Below, in pieces: positions 62,161-64,000 of a stretch of 64,000 bases of DNA. This DNA comes from Brachycybe producta (lineage: Eukaryota > Arthropoda > Diplopoda > Playtdesmida > Andrognathidae). Position numbers and translations under genes: made by a program. The stretch spans positions 448,001 to 512,000 of the forward strand of contig JAUPFP010000024.1 in NCBI GenBank assembly GCA_036925085.1. Reading direction: 5' to 3'. Below the pieces are notes generated by a model. That model made no database searches and was not told the DNA's origin. It saw only the letters and a program-made list of their open reading frames with translations. How positions within the stretch are numbered: position 1 is the stretch's first letter; every line of letters starts with the position of its first letter.

Positions 62161-63124
62161 GTTTTACTTTTTAGGCTTTTTAGGCGAGTATATTATAAAA
62201 AAAAACATGTTTTTTGTTTTAATTTTCTTGTTTAAATTCAAATTGAACAGCACACATTGCGAAACTTTGCATGGGTACATTCAATAAATCGATGTTTTTG
62301 TGTTGTGGAACTCTGCTTAAAAGGTTTCCAAGTTGAAGCATCCTTTGAAAGTTTGAAACTGAGTTCATTCAGGGATTTCAGGGAGCTTGAACTGACGCAA
62401 ACTTAACTCATTTGAGGTTTCTTCGTGATCCTATTCATTTCTATTCCTGTGTGGGTCTTCAGTTTTTATCCATTTTTGTTTAACAATTTTAAAAGACAAT
62501 TTCAAATGGAGAATTCTTGATAAATACAGATTTATTGACCGCCTTTTTCGTATTTTTAAACTTATATAAAATTAATTAATTTTAGATAATCTATGAGAGA
62601 AATGTGACAGTGACATCATCAGCATCATTAATCTTCAGATTTATTCTGTCTAAACCCTCTTTAAAACAACAATCAGCAACCGATTTCACTTTATTAAAGA
62701 TGATTTACGTGATTGTGTTTTGTGTCTGTCATATTCATCATCATCATCATTTCGATTGGTTTTTTAATCGTATTCGTCGCTCGTTTGATAACGAATAGAG
62801 AACTCCGACCACCTTATTCGCGGCTAAACTTTTAGGTCACTTTAGGTTGTATGTTTGTCTCCGTGGCTGCTACCCTTTCGTTTTTCTCGTCGTTCTTTAC
62901 TTCATTTCGACTCAAATAATTCAAGAAGATAGGGGGATAAGAGGTGGAGGTGGTTTCTGAGGTCATTGACCGAATAGCACTCCTAAAAGAGCTAATTAAA
63001 GAGTGGTTGACGTCGTTGAGCATTCTTTTAACTCGATTATTCGATTCTCTTTCAGGTAATTAGGAAAAAAACGAAAGGAGGAACGTAATCTCAGTACTCG
63101 ATTGATTAAATTTAAAGCTGAAAG

Positions 63125-64000
63125 ATGGTTCTTAGCTGTTTTGCTACTTGTGCCAAGTACTGCATCTATGTTTTCAATGTCATCTTCTTTGTAAGTCTCT
63201 AAATTAATTTGATTACGATGTCTACGGTTCTGAATCGGAATCTTTCTTTTTCTTACGATTTGTCTTAGCTTGGAGGTTTGGGAACGCTCGGAGTTGGAAT
63301 CTGGATGGTTGCGGACACGGCTGCAATCCATACTTTGGTTCGCGTTTCGGACGCGATAAGAGGAGATGATGGCAGCTACTCCGGTCAGCTTCAGAACGAA
63401 CTCACTCCTGGTGTATTGGCTCAGTCCGGTTGGATTCTAATCTGTGCCGGTACTGCGACGCTCTTCTTCTCTTTCCTCGGTTGTTGTGGTGCCATCAGAG
63501 AGTCTCAGTGTCTTCTCAGTTTGGTAAATCCTGAGGGTTTTTTTTTCTATAAAAAGTAGTTACGTTCTGTTTTTTTTCTTTCTTGCTATCAGTATGCCGT
63601 AAGTCTGATGCTCGTTTTTGGGTTGGAAGTGGCCGCTGGTGTCTACGCTTACGTGGCCAAGAACAACGTAGGTTTAATCTGTGATTCGCTCACTCGTAGA
63701 AATCTGCAAGGATTTATAAAAACATGCAAAATTTAAAGGAAACTTTAAGAAACTTACGTGTGACATTTAATTTATGAAAACTGTTATTTCTTTTAAAGTT
63801 TGAAGAAAGCGCCAGATCTGTAATGATGTTGTCACTGACGGACGAATACATGAATGGAAGTTCCAATGCAATAACGTTCGGATGGAATAGAATGATGGCC
63901 GATGTCAGTTGTTTATGAATAACTTACTCGTTTCGGTTGAACGTGTTTATATTTTTGTTCACTCCCCCTCTTCTGTTTATAGTTGGAGTGTTGTGGCGTT
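63125..64000 (+). CDS. tetraspanin, 5' part (cut by the window end)
   Basis: Exons: 63125-63190, 63269-63523, 63593-63667, 63799-63903, and 63983 running off the window. Tetraspanins are four-helix membrane proteins that organise integrins and receptors into microdomains. The start MVLSCFATCAKYC carries juxtamembrane cysteines suited to palmitoylation. TM1 continues across the first intron (NVIFF / LGGLGTLGVGIWM). TM2 contains SFLGCCGAIRESQCLLSL, the family hallmark. TM3 is YAVSLMLVFGLEVAAGVYAY. The large extracellular loop has just reached LECCGV, the CCG motif, when the sequence ends. An N-glycosylation site (NGS) lies in the loop. The subfamily cannot be set without the rest. Confidence 0.92.

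Overview
This is an AT-rich metazoan nuclear sequence, most likely from an invertebrate. Genes are split by short GT-AG introns, lie on both strands without operons, and encode animal families such as RUFY, STAM, MFF and REC114. The phylum cannot be fixed from sequence alone. Every multi-exon model was built by hand: splice sites were chosen so that exon phases agree and the joined protein follows the known family, and each coding total is a multiple of three.

Layout. 0-9 kb: the 3' end of an unidentified gene, a small unidentified Ser-rich gene (minus), and a complete RUFY gene (RUN + coiled coil + FYVE) with a candidate alternative first exon and a candidate early 3' end. 9-19 kb: a repeat-rich gap, a sphingomyelin synthase, then TMEM18 (minus). 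19-23.3 kb: a foldback element and a 3.2-kb non-autonomous DNA transposon carrying seven 209-bp tandem repeats plus two inverted copies. 23.4-39 kb is gene-dense: STAM, PSMD14/Rpn11 (minus), CMC1, a BDH1-like SDR, the ATP synthase inhibitor IF1, REC114 (minus), MFF, and an SLC18B1-like MFS transporter (minus). 40-59 kb: a flavin-containing monooxygenase (FMO) cluster with two plus-strand genes, a decayed copy between them, and two nearly identical minus-strand genes made by a tandem segmental duplication. 59.8-60.4 kb: a long AAT microsatellite. 61-64 kb: the start of a tetraspanin gene, cut by the window end.

Functionally these are neighbours rather than a pathway. Endosomal trafficking (RUFY, STAM), the 26S proteasome deubiquitinase (PSMD14) and mitochondrial proteins (CMC1, IF1, MFF) recur, but no joint system is implied. 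Only the FMO cluster is a true family expansion, probably for xenobiotic or dietary heteroatom oxidation.

The most distinctive material is mobile and repetitive DNA: the satellite-bearing transposon with a 10-bp target duplication; a foldback element with a CCTAACCGAA-type minisatellite and a 9-bp target duplication, nested in an older MITE that sits in only one of the two duplicated FMO blocks; a dispersed inverted-repeat family with at least four copies, three of them in introns or just upstream of an exon; and four GC-AG introns. I found no evidence of a wholly new multi-gene system.
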